Shown here in pieces: positions 33,106-44,140 of a DNA stretch of 64,000 bases. Both the position numbers and the translations under genes were made by a program. Origin of the DNA: Otatea glauca (lineage: Eukaryota; Streptophyta; Magnoliopsida; Poales; Poaceae); the NCBI GenBank assembly GCA_036346275.1, contig CM070711.1, forward strand, positions 50,469,435 to 50,533,434, given 5' to 3'. Each line of letters begins with the position of its first letter. Within the stretch, counting starts at the first letter, position 1. The notes below the pieces were generated by a model. It had not been told where the DNA came from. It did not search any database and was given only the letters and a program-made list of their open reading frames with translations.

Positions 33106-34745
33106 ATTCCTAAGGAGGAGGATAGTGAAGCTCCAAGGAGGAGCAAGAGACCAATGATTGCAAAATCTTTTTGTGATGATTTCACTGTGTACCTCGTGGA
33201 TGACACTCCCACGTCTATTTCAGAAGCCTATGCATCCCCAGATGCTGACTACTGGAAGGAGGCAGTCCGTAGTGAGATGGATTCCATTATCTCTAATGGA
33301 ACTTGGGAAGTCACGGAACGACTTTATGGTTGCAAGCCTGTTGGCTGCAAGTAGGTATTCAAGAAGAAGCTTAGGCCTGATGGTACGATTGAAAAGTACA
33401 AGGCTCGGCTTGTGGCTAAGGGCTACACACAAAAAGAAGGTGAAGATTTTTTCGATACCTATTCACCTGTCGCTAGAATGACCACTATTCGAGTGCTACT
33501 TTCCTTGGCTGCCTCATATGGTCTTATCGTTCATCAAATGGACGTGAAGACAACTTTCCTTAATGGAGAGTTGGATGAGGAGATCTACATGGATCAGCCT
33601 GATGGTTTTGTAGTAGAAGGTCAAGAGAGCAAGGTGTGTAAGTTGCTGAAATCTTTGTATGGCCTGAAGCAAGCTCCTAAGCAATGGCACGAGAAGTTCG
33701 ATAGAACTTTGACTACTGCAGGCTTTGCAGTGAATGAGTCAGATAAATGTGTATATTATCTACGTGGTGGGGGTGAGGGAGTTATATTGTGCTTGTATGT
33801 TGACGACATACTGATATTTGGCACAAATCTTGATATGACTAACAAAGTTAAGACTTTTTTGTCTGAGAACTTTGATATGAAGGACCTTGGAGAGGCTGAT
33901 GTGATTTTGAACATCAAGTTAATCAAGGGTGAGAATGGGATTACACTTTCGCAATCTCATTATGTTGAGAAGGTTTTGAGTCGGTTTGGCTATATGGATA
34001 GCAAACCCTCTTCAACTCCTTATGATCTAGTCTGATTCCGCGAAAGAATAAGAGAATTGGTCGAGACCAATTGAGATACTCTCAGATTGTTGGATCGCTC
34101 ATGTACCTAGCTAGCGCTACGAGACCTGATATCTCATTTGCTGTGAGCAAGTTGAGTCGGTTCATGTCAAACCCGGGTAATGATCATTGGCATGCACTAG
34201 AAAGGGTAATGTGATACTTGAGAGGAACAATGAGTTGTGGAATTCACTATTCAGGGTACCCCAGGGTACTTGAGGGATACAGTGATTCAAATTGGATATC
34301 AGATGCTGATGAGCTTTATGCCACGAGTGGATATGTCTTCATCCTAGGGGGTGGTGCTGTGTCATGGAGGTCTTGCAAAAAGACCATATTGACAAGGTCA
34401 ACCATGAAAGCAGAACTCACAGCATTAGATACTGCTACCGTTGAGGCAAAATGGCTGCGTGACATCTTGATGGACTTACCGATGGTTGAGAAACCGATAC
34501 CGACTATTCTCATGAACTGTGACAATCAAACGGTAATTGTCAAGGTGAACAGTTCTAAGGATAATATGAAGTCCTCAAGACATGTGAGAAGACGATTGAA
34601 GTCTGTTAGGAAAATGAGAAACTCCGGAGTTATTACATTGGATTATATCCAAACTGAGAAAAACCTGGCAGATCCCTTTACAAAGGGACTATCACGAAAT
34701 GTGATAGATAATGCATCGAGGGAGATGGGTATGAGACCCGCATGA
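33106..34745 (+). pseudogene. Copia B reverse transcriptase and RNase H
   Basis: The segment runs WKEAVRSEMDSIISNGTWEV, then a TAG at 33352-33354 where the family has Trp (VGCK*VFKKK). It continues through VAKGYTQKEGEDFFDTYSPV, YGLKQAPKQWHEKFD and the catalytic YVDD in LCLYVDDILIFG. A frameshift near 34030 and a TGA at 34212-34214 (YLRGTM preceded by stop) precede the RNase H end with GYSDSNWISDADE and LADPFTKGLSR. It is dead, but each domain remains recognisable. Confidence 0.87.
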
Positions 34746-35325
34746 GAAGTTACACCACAATGGTAACCCAACCTATGTTTTCGGAGATCCCGTGAAGTAG
34801 GACCTGAGAAAAACAAGTTGTTGGTTAACTGAAGGAGAGTAAAAGACCTTAACCCACTCCATGATGCAATACTCTCATATTCAGCTAATTGACTAAGGTT
34901 AGTCGGTGATTGATATTAGCGAGTTGGCTAATGCCTTAATGTGTACTATTGGCTTTAATTAGCGAAGACGCTTGTTCTCTGTGGCGCTCTTGAAAGTACA
35001 TACCTATATGAGCTCGATTATTGAACGTTGTAATCTATGAGACTGGGTGTTCTCTAGTAAGCTCATGAATAGACCAAGGAGTACGACGTATATGCTCCAC
35101 TCAGCAGGTAGGCTCTGACAGACCAAGTATCGCTTGGTTTTAAGTGAAGCTTGTCCACACAAGACTTACAATTCAAGGCCTAGTCCATTGTTCAAGTTGT
35201 GGATCGGTGTAGCTTAATGTTCTAGATGGATGTTTAACTTAACAGTCTCCATCGAAACGCTGGTATATCAAACAGTATTGGAATAGGCAAATCTCTGAGA
35301 GGACCTTTGAGATTTGGTGGGGGGT

Positions 35326-36277
35326 TGTTGAAATTATATGGGCTTAGCCCATTTAAATGAAAATCCAATAAATCTCAAAGGCCCATTCATGAAGGGAGAG
35401 GGGTGGGATGTCTTTAGTACCATATTGCTTGTGGAGGTGGAGAGAGACCTACTTAAATATAGAGTTGGTTCTCTCCCTATTACACATGGCAATAGAGGAA
35501 AGAGAAAGAACCCACACGCACTCTCACTCACCTCGCCGGGCCGGGCCGGGCTTGGGCATGGGCATGGGCGGCGGGCGCGCGGCACCTGCATGAATGGTCC
35601 ACCGAAATCGTACTGGATGCCTTGCGCAGACGCAACTTCCTTTTGCAGTTTTATCTTTTGCTACTCGGGATCAGTTCGAGATATAGAGATAAAATCGTGT
35701 TGGTTTCAGATCCAAACTGCGAAACGTGTTTTCCGTCTCTATATATACTGGCCGAGTCCATGAGCAAAACAACAGATCTATACACGAGCTTTTGCCTTCT
35801 TCCAGTACTGCGCCGCCACCATAGTCCGCCTCATCCCGCTGCGTCGGCGTGCACCGGCGAACGGGAGAGCAAGTCTCCGGAATCTGTCGTCTTTGCGATC
35901 CTGGACCGGGAGAAGGCGAATAAGGTTTTTGGGAAGCGCTTCGCGCGACTGCTCACGATCGTCATCACGGTTCGTCTACCAGTACGCTCGGGCGCCGTTG
36001 TTCGTCGTCGACGCGCTCGGTGCTAACACGTTCTCGTCATCAACAACGTACCATCTACATCGGCTATTGCTTTCTACTGATGAGATCAAGACGCGTGAGA
36101 ATCATGTTTAATCTGTTGCTGTTTTTACTCCTGAGTATAGTAAATCTATTCATGTGTAGCTTTGTGATATGCATGTGTAGATTATATTCTCACAATATGA
36201 TCATGTTAGTCAATCTGTTCATGTTCATGTTTTATCTCAGAATTTATATAAACCTGAAAGTGCTAATTATTTCAACA
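35326..36277 (+). repeat. 3' LTR of Copia B
   Basis: This 952-bp partner of 29748-30829 has a single copy of the TATA-bearing block (TATA-like sequence at about 35737). It also shows scattered substitutions and a GGGCC-rich difference near 35540. Confidence 0.9.
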
Positions 36278-38118
36278 GAAGGATGGCAACGATGAATCGA
36301 TGGTGTTCTTTGAAAAATGATGCACCCAAGAGCAATGCGACATCAGGAAGAGCTTGCCAGTGCAAACTGTGCCGCCGGAGATGGTCAAAGGCGGCAGGGC
36401 AATGGTGGCTGGCTTCTGAGAAGATGGTAGCGATGTGTGGTGGCGTGCTAGGTAGTAAAGACGAGGAGAGTACAAGATAAAACACGACAGATAGAACAAG
36501 ATGGTGAGGTTGATGATGCCAGGGGCTTATCGGAGAACAAATTTGGCGATAGTGGTGCTCAGATACAGGCAACAAAGCTAGGCTCAATTCCGGTTAAGGA
36601 CAATGAAGAAATGAAATTAATTGAAGGGGAAGATTGATAAGGCTCGAGAACATAAAGTGACATGAACGAATTGCAAGAAGCTCACAAGAGAGGGAGATCG
36701 GGTCGAGGGTGCAACGGCCAGACTTGGGGAAGAAGATGACCCTTACACCACCATGTCTGAGTGGGACTCAGCCTTGTGCCCATTTCGTCCCCCACCTCGG
36801 CATCTCCTTGGAACTCCAAGCTTCCACCCTCTCCTCCTCCAATTCCTCAAATCCCCATGCTAGCCGCCACACCCTAGCCCCTCCTTCACCGCCATGCTGG
36901 GTGTAGCCACCTGCATGTCCATCGGTGCCAGACGAGCTCCTCGTGATAGTAGAGGAGGCCAAGCACCAACGCGACTTACCATCGCATGGCGTGCCTTGAG
37001 TCCACGCTCAAGGCGGGAAGTTGTGACTTGTCGGAGGAGGAGGGGCAGGTGATGGTGCAAATCGGGGGGCGACAAAGGAGGTGGAAAGGGCAGTGTGGAT
37101 CTGGGGTGCGGCGGTGGCAATGGATTTGGTGGAGAAGCAGCGGCTAGTAACGGAGGGAGGGAGATATAAGGGAGCGGAAGAGAGAGAGGGGGGTTGTGGG
37201 AAGAAGAAGGGCAGGAGAATGACATATGGGCCCTCAGTATTTTTAATTTTATTTGATGATTAGTGTTGACTGGTGTGATCACATCATCAATTATATACGC
37301 CTATGGACACCACATTAGCAAATATCAGGTCATGTCAGGCAAAACCACCCTGATTTGGGTCGAGGGGGTAAAGTGAACTGTATCGTTAGTTTGAGGTCCC
37401 GATTTAAACGGTTTTCGAGTTCAAGGTTGAAAATCGAATCAATATCAGAGTTTAGGGTTGTAAATTGAGTTTATCTTTTTTTTATCAATGTCATGTTATT
37501 GTCTCATTTCACATGGTATTTGTTCTTTGCCATTGTTGGGTTCCTGTGCTATGTCTTTTTCTATAGGGGACCATTATGGTGTGTCCGGAATCTGGACAGG
37601 ACCGCGATGAGTAACCACAATATTCTGTTCATAATATGCGCCGCATCAAACGAATTATTTACGATCAAAGTAATATAATGCTTTCAAATTTGCAGACCTA
37701 ATTTGTTTCAGCCAGATGTAATTCTTTATATTATATTGTTTTAATTTTTAGTTGTTGTTCAATGCATTGTGCCAAATTTTAAATTTAACACAAGATCCTT
37801 AAAATGTGAGGCACAGTTCTGCTATCAAGCGTCTATTCCTTTCTTGGATTTGGATTGCGACTTGGGAGGCGACCAGATGAGATGTGATTAAGCGACTGTT
37901 TGGTTTGCTTCTAATGCTTGTTTTACCAAACTTTGATAGCATTGACCGAATTTGGTAAGTAGTTGGTTTGCTACTAAAATTTAAGCAAAATTCATTTCTT
38001 CATTAACTCTCTAGTTTATTTTTTTACTATTTTTTGGCAAAAACATTGATATCCAATTTAATGCCAAATTTTGGTAAGATTTGGTGGAACAAATTGGTTG
38101 TCAATCTAAACATCACCC
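36278..38118. other. Gene-free stretch between Copia B and a BAHD fragment
   Basis: A GC-rich part (36700-37250) has overlapping frames on both strands with Pro/Ser-rich or Gly/Glu-rich translations and no recognisable family. The rest is AT-rich. I found no terminal repeats here. Confidence 0.35.
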
Positions 38119-38210
38119 AATAGCGTGCGAACATGAGCCATAAGGATTAGATCCCGGAGCTTCTCGTTGGGGGGGAGGACGTGGGAGGAGGCCCTCCTTG
38201 GGGAAATGCC
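38119..38210 (-). pseudogene. Fragment of the second BAHD gene: end of exon 1 and splice junction
   Basis: The minus strand encodes LLPRPPPNEKLRDLILMA followed by a junction region with GTTCGCACGCTATT. The intact gene has LLPRPPPDEKLEDLILMAQ and GTTCGCACGCTATC at 17858-17940. The fragment therefore spans the end of exon 1 and the first bases of the intron. It lies in the same orientation as the exon 2 fragment at 28580-28945 and on its expected 5' side, so both probably derive from one gene. Confidence 0.8.
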
Positions 38211-38343
38211 TATGAGCAACATCTCTATGGAGCCTGTAAGGCTACTTGAGTGAAGAAAAAAAAATCATAACACTAGCTCCACGAGAGGAGGTATACATTA
38301 CTAGTAGTATCCAGCCTTTGTATGTGGTGGTGCATCGCAAATT

Positions 38344-41300
38344 TAGAGGTGGGCATCGTGCCGGGTCGGGCCGGCCCGGTACGTGCCCATCGTGCTTTGG
38401 ACCAGAACCGTGCCGACCCGACTCGTCTTTGGCGAGTCCAGGCACGACCCATTTACGCTTCGTGCCTACTTCGTGCCGTGCCGGTCCAGACCCGACCCAT
38501 TTATACTATTGCGACGAGAGGAAATGACCCGAATTTGTTTGTAGTAGCCGTAGCACATCCGCGGACAGTGACGCGCCGCGCCGGGAGCTTCGAGGTGGGC
38601 TGGCGCTCGGCGGCCACGGCGACGCGCCCAGGTACTCCCCTGTCCCTCCGTCTTCCTCTCCGCCGGCCCGATCGCGTACCACCGCACGCCGCTGGCTCGG
38701 TCGCGTCGTAGGAGCCGCCGCGGGCCCTGTCGCGTGCCGCAAGCTGTGTCGAGGGCGGACGCCATGCCGTGCCGCGGCACGCATGCGATGTTTCGTGCCG
38801 TGCCGGCCCGAGCACGGTAGTGCACACAGCTCAACATCGGTACATATCATATCATACTCAACGATAATAGAATATTACTCCATTTATTGATATAGCTAAG
38901 TGTATAATCTTATGACCGACTTACATTATTAAGCCACGCAGGTAAAACCGAAATATAAGCTAAGAATTAAGCAATGAAAGTAGAAAACGAGATAGCTCAT
39001 CAGTTCACCACAGGCAACCGACAAGGCTCGGACCCTAATGACTCGCGTCCTCTTGGAACTCCTCCTCCAACACAGGTGTAGATTCTTCGACTGTTGATTA
39101 TTGTTGTTGGCAAGGGTGAGTACTTAAAGCACTCAACAAGTTGTGCACAGAATGCAATTCTATGTAACTATATGTAAGGCTTATTCCAATGGATAGGTTA
39201 TCATGGCTATTTTGCAATAAGCAGCATTTATGAACAAATACAATAAATAGATGGTAAAGACTGTAAAACAAATAACAATAAATAGATTCAGCATTTCCGA
39301 AGTAAACCAAGTTTCCAATTCTAAGTCAAATTCCTTCTTCCACATGGCATTCCGCCATCCCAACCAAGTTGTCCAGTTACTTAAGCTAACCCTTAACTGT
39401 AATTCCCGAGCATTGCTCAATGCCGCGAGCACGGCTATCCGAATAGTTTCACACTCTGCAGAGGTTATGCACTTTACCCACGCGATACAACCAAACACCA
39501 CCAAGGCGAGTGATTATAACAAAGCCTTTACAATGCGCCGGCTTAACCCTTGCACTCACCCGCTAAGGTTTCAACACCGTGGACTGGTTACCACATCCAG
39601 GCCCTCCTCTTGTGTCATGTGAATTACTCCATAACTCGAGAACTCACACCGACCAAGATAGTACCAAAATTAAGACATTGCAAATTAATCAGTTAGGCTG
39701 GCTCATACCAGACATGTGGTTGCATGATTGACTCAGGTCAAAGGCTTGCAAGGTTAAGTCCTTAGAGTGATCAAGGCAAGACTTCCACATACCCTCTGCC
39801 CATCGGGCCCACCTTGGCATACTCGCCCCTTGTCACTTGCCCTAATCTAAATAAATATCACCCAAGTTGATTACCAAGCACCACGTGCCATCAACAATTC
39901 AACATCGTTGCGTGACATGACTCGCCACAGCAACTCATGATTCAATCACATGTGATGATGTGGCATGACTAAGCAACTAATACGGTCTAACCATCCCATG
40001 TTGATTATCATTACTAACCAACTATAATGAACCAATCTAGGGTGACAATAGATCATGGCATACAATGACAAGGTAGGGTGTAGATCAAATGGGTATAATA
40101 GCTAAGTCCCAATTTAATTTGAAACAAGTGTATACTTGAAATAATATGCAATAGGGTAAAACAAATATAGCAATTTTATAAACATGGGTTCAACATGATA
40201 AAAGCACAACTTGCCTTGGAATAGGTCCTGATCTTGATCTGGAGCTTGCTCTTGAGTTGTTGAATCTTCCTCCGAAGCGTCGCACAATTCAACGTCTACG
40301 TGTACCAAGGAGAAAAGTAAATAAATATCAAAATAGAGATCAAATGAACTCCAAAAATCAATTAAAATTCACCATTAAATAGATCTCAATTTTACAAATT
40401 TTTAGAAATTTGAGTCACTCAAATCCGAGTTAAGATGCAAAAGTTATAGCCTTTGGAAGTTTTGAATAAATACTGAAATTACAGAAATTAGAAAATCAGA
40501 ATTAACAGAATTATTTTTAAATTGAAAACAGATTTATTGCGCAAGCGTGACGTCAGCCCTGATGTCGGCAATCAAACATTGCCATGTGTCCTGGTCCATG
40601 GACTCGGTCTACGGGACCGCCTCTGGTCCACCGCAGACGCGGTCCACGGCGCCTCGCAGAACGTGCCGACACGCGGCGGTGCTTGATTGGTCCATCTGCG
40701 CGCAAAGATCCACCGCATGCATCGCATCTAACGGATACTGGATCTCCAACTTACGCGCACGATCTCCGCCTTTTGGAAATTGACGGCCACGAACTTCAAC
40801 CCGGCGATGGTAGAGCGGCGGCGCAGTTCCACCGGACTTGAAGATGACGACTTTGGCGCCGACGTTCTGGCGATGAAACAGCGACGATTCTTCACGGGTC
40901 CGACGCGGCACAACACAGGGATCACGTTGGTAGCCTTGGCGACGGCGGGTACTCCACGAACGGCGAGCTCCAAGCGAAAAACCACGGCGAAGTCCTCGGC
41001 TTACTCCGACGAGCCCGCAAGGCGTTCTACTACCGCTCGTGAAACTACTCCGACCAAAAGCTGCGGCGCACGACTGCGAACCTCGGGGCGCTACCCCCTC
41101 CTATTTATAGCCCTCGACGACCACGTACGACGCCTGGAATTCTAACCGACGCGGCGGTGTCCGAGTCCCGCACGGAGACGACGCACGGCGACCGTCCACG
41201 TGGCGCAACGGACGCACCGGATTCCCCCGATGAGATCTAATCCGGACCATCATTGGATCAACGGCTACGATTGGCTAGGGTTATAAGGAGGCACGACCCA

Positions 41301-41911
41301 CGCTGACCACACGATCCCGATCCTACGGCTTAGACGCACTTGGCGACGTGGCCCGACGCAAGCCCTACGATCGCGATCCAACGACTCCACCGTGATTTCA
41401 TCGAATCATGGGCTAACGGGCCGCTACACCTGGGCCACCCACGACAAAGACACAGGCCAAGCCCAATCTGTTCATCCACTTTTTAAAAGGATTTTCCATT
41501 TAAAATAATTACTGAAATTCATTTTATTTGTTTTAGGCAATAAAATAATCAGGAAAATTTCAAGAAAATTCTCAAAAATACTTTGAGATATTTTGAACTC
41601 AGATAAAATATTTCTGGCAAAACTTTATTTCAACTTTGCACAAATTTAAATAGTTTTCGATAAAAGGCCAAAACACTTAATTTGCAATTAATTCAAATAA
41701 ATCCAGAAAAATCCAAATAAATTCTAGAAAAATTATAAAATACACAAATGACAATAAAATAATATTTAGACGAATTTTGGGATGTTACACCGGGCAACCG
41801 TGCCGGGTCGGCTCGGCCCTTTTAGAATAGTGGCGTGCCGGATCGTGGGTAGTGCTGAGTCGGGCGTGCCTCGACCCGGCCCAAAATAGCCCGGCCCATT
41901 GCCTACCTCTA
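38344..41911. mobile_element. GC-rich hAT-like element split by a Gypsy LTR
   Basis: The left end TAGAGGTGGGCATCGTGCCG pairs with the right end CCCATTGCCTACCTCTA, and both subterminal regions are rich in CCGGGTCGGGCC words. The flanks (CATCGCAAATT and GTCGCAATCC) share TCGCAA-type sequence, an imperfect target duplication. Two arms, 38344-38817 and 41790-41911, surround the inserted LTR fragment. Frames in the left arm arise from GC-rich repeats and are not genes. Confidence 0.65.
38818..41789 (-). repeat. Truncated solo LTR of the Gypsy C family
   Basis: The reverse complement starts TGTAACATCCCAAAATTCG at 41789 and parallels the LTR at 57767-60883 along its length. Shared segments include the region around 39540-39610 (matching 60010-60090) and TTGAGCTGTGTGCACTA near 38820. 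It stops about 68 bp short of the LTR's other end and there is no internal region, so it is a solo LTR that lost its tail. Divergence from the other copy is considerable. Confidence 0.88.
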
Positions 41912-42182
41912 GTCGCAATCCACATGAGTTTTAGCTAAGTCAACTTGCCCCCATTTACTATTAATCCTTTATCCAACATTGGTTTGATCCATGAGTCATC
42001 ATCTATTTTTATTTATTCTGAATCTACTACTACTGAAGGCCTTAGCTTATATAGCCCTTGGCCAATAATTTTTGCTGGCAGCACGGTAGCAAGAAACAGT
42101 GTTGCAACAGCACCTGCTGCGGTTGGGGTGCTGGCAGTTAGCAGGAGACCTCCTCTGGTAGTGTGTCGCAGCAAGTTGTAAC
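41912..42182. other. Spacer between two hAT-like elements
   Basis: A 78-codon frame (41945-42181) runs through this spacer but resembles nothing I know and is cut by the next element. The last eight bases, GTTGTAAC (42175-42182), are the left target duplication of the following element. Confidence 0.4.
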
Positions 42183-42855
42183 TAAGGATTCAAATTTTAT
42201 TTTCGGATAAAATATTGCTTGGGATCAGAATCCATTCAAATCCGGTTCGTTTTCTACAGAGAAAAACGAAATTTCGGTATGTTTGCACCGGCTGAAAAAT
42301 GGGTCAAACAAAGACAAAAAAATTTGAAATTTTTTTGGAGATTTCTGACATATCAATAATGTTCCCATAAAAATTTCATATGATTATAACATTTGAGGAA
42401 TTTTTAAAAATTCAAACATTGCTACTGTCCTGATAAAACACTGACCAGGAAGTTTGATCCTAATGAAAAATGGTACAAATCACGTTAGAAATTTTTGAAC
42501 TTTTTTTGCATGTTTATGATGCATCAATAATGTTCTCATAAAATTTTCAGATGATAATCAAGCTTCATGAATTTTAAAAATTCGAACAGTGCTACTGTCC
42601 TGTTAAAAGGCTTACTGGCAAAACTTGAACAAAATGAAAAATGCTTCAAATCATGTTATAAATTTTGAATTTTTTTTGAATGGTGCTGATATAACATTAA
42701 TGTTTATATAAAATTTTTAGATGATTATGATGCTTAAATAATTTTTAAAAATTCTAACAGTGCTACGTCCTGATAAAAGCCTAATGATCAATACATAGAT
42801 TTGCTTTAGCAATCAAAAAAGGTTTAAAATTTTTGAAAATTTTACAGAAGGGTGA

Positions 42856-43403
42856 TGTGGAATATGAGAATCCAGGTATCCTCGTGATCAGCCCCAAATA
42901 CGTCCGAGAGATAGGCCCAGAAGATATTCCCTGCGTCAGGCCCTACTGCCGTGCGCAAGGGGGTACGTTCTAAAGGAAGTTGAGCATATATTTAGATATG
43001 ATAGATATGGTTGTAATCCGAGTTGTTAATAGGGTAGATAAAGATGTAAACTCTATCCTATTAACCGACTAGAATCTTGTAACCAATCGGAATCTCCAAA
43101 CCGATCGTGCATGGTAGTCGCCTCACCCGCTATATAAGGAGAGGACAGCAACAAAGATAAGGATCGGACCATCCAAACCTAGAGCAATCAAGCCATAGAG
43201 CATAGCACACCTCATATCGCCCAGAGCATATTGCGCTTTGAGCAACCCGCATCCCAGAGATCAAAGATAATTCCAAAGACACGTGATTAGGGTATTATCT
43301 CCTCCGAGAGCCCGAACTCAGATAATCCCTTGTCTTGTGTGACCATCGGGTTTGAGATCCAAATACTACCCCATAAATTTATTGCCGACTACAAAAGTCG
43401 GCG
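42856..43403 (+). repeat. 5' LTR of Gypsy B
   Basis: It starts TGTGGAATATGAGAATCC and contains the TATA-like CTATATAAGGAGAGG near 43131. Its final bases GTCGGCG differ from the partner's GTCGACA; the TG...CA end is preserved only in the 3' copy. The following bases, TGGCACGCCAGTAGGGGC, occupy the primer-site position, but I could not assign the tRNA. Confidence 0.88.
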
Positions 43404-43439
43404 CTGGCACGCCAGTAGGGGCGGCGCTATAATCTTTTC

Positions 43440-44140
43440 CCACGCACTGATGGCAAAGAATCGGCGATTCATCGCCACCTTCGTCTCTCGCCAGCCTTCG
43501 CGGAGGAACGGACTTCGCCGCAAATGCGCGCGGAGAGCTTGTCCGCTGGTCTAAAACCGATCCGATCCGTGAAGATCAAAGCCAACCCATCTCAGGTATG
43601 CCGCTCTGACTCACCCAGAAAACCAGTCGGCATTGTAAGAACTGCTGCGATTTTCGCGGCGTCTTCACGATTGAGGAGCAGGAGACTGATCTCCATCAAG
43701 AAGACTAAGAAGCTGCGGAGGAAGATCGTCGGCGTAGGGGTAAGGATGTTCCAGCGCGGTCTCTTCGATCGCGCGGCCGCAATGTCCGCGAAGATATCCT
43801 GCAGTCCAGATTGGGAGATCAATCTGTCTTTCGCACGCCGATGCAAAACGTCGTCGCCTCCAAGACGCTCCTCGACACGCTAGATCCGATGATCACAGCG
43901 GATAGTCCAGCAGCCCCGATTGTGGCCCAGATCAAGGCCATGGTGACGGCGGCAGTGATCCAGCAGAACCAGGAAAAGCCGGTGGGAGAATCACACTCGC
44001 ACTCCCATGCGGCAACCCGAGTCGCCAGCAGTCGGACCGCAACCAGTCAGAACACCGGCAGTCGGCGGCACACACCACCAGCCGAGGATGCTCGCTGGAT
44101 TCTCAGCCGCGATGGCATTCGGCCTGAAAAATACTAGCGC
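43440..44140 (+). pseudogene. Gypsy B gag remnants
   Basis: Several short + strand frames cover this interval. The only continuous piece (43811-44137) has a Ser/His/Arg-rich translation (HSHSHAATRVASSRTATSQN) and no zinc knuckle. It runs directly into reverse transcriptase sequence at about 44100, so the 3' part of gag, the protease and the start of pol have been removed by a deletion. Confidence 0.55.

Larger units (their letters stand above)
29748..36277 (+). mobile_element. Copia LTR retrotransposon B, degenerate
   Basis: LTRs at 29748-30829 and 35326-36277 run TGTTGAAATTATATGGGC to CAACA. The flanks TAAGG and GAAGG suggest a 5-bp target duplication with one change. A purine tract (GGTGGGGGG) precedes the 3' LTR. 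The internal order is gag, protease, integrase, reverse transcriptase and RNase H on the + strand. Coding parts are recognisable but broken by several stops and frameshifts. It sits between the two surviving pieces of the second BAHD gene. Confidence 0.93.

Noticed and set aside
38466..38850. Overlapping 110-120 codon frames on the minus strand.
   Set aside because: They derive from the GC-rich repetitive arm of the hAT-like element and are mutually overlapping in three frames.
40547..41145. Overlapping + and - frames (78-121 codons) near 40547-41145.
   Set aside because: They lie in the solo LTR of the Gypsy C family in its GC-rich part and do not stay open in the other LTR copy.
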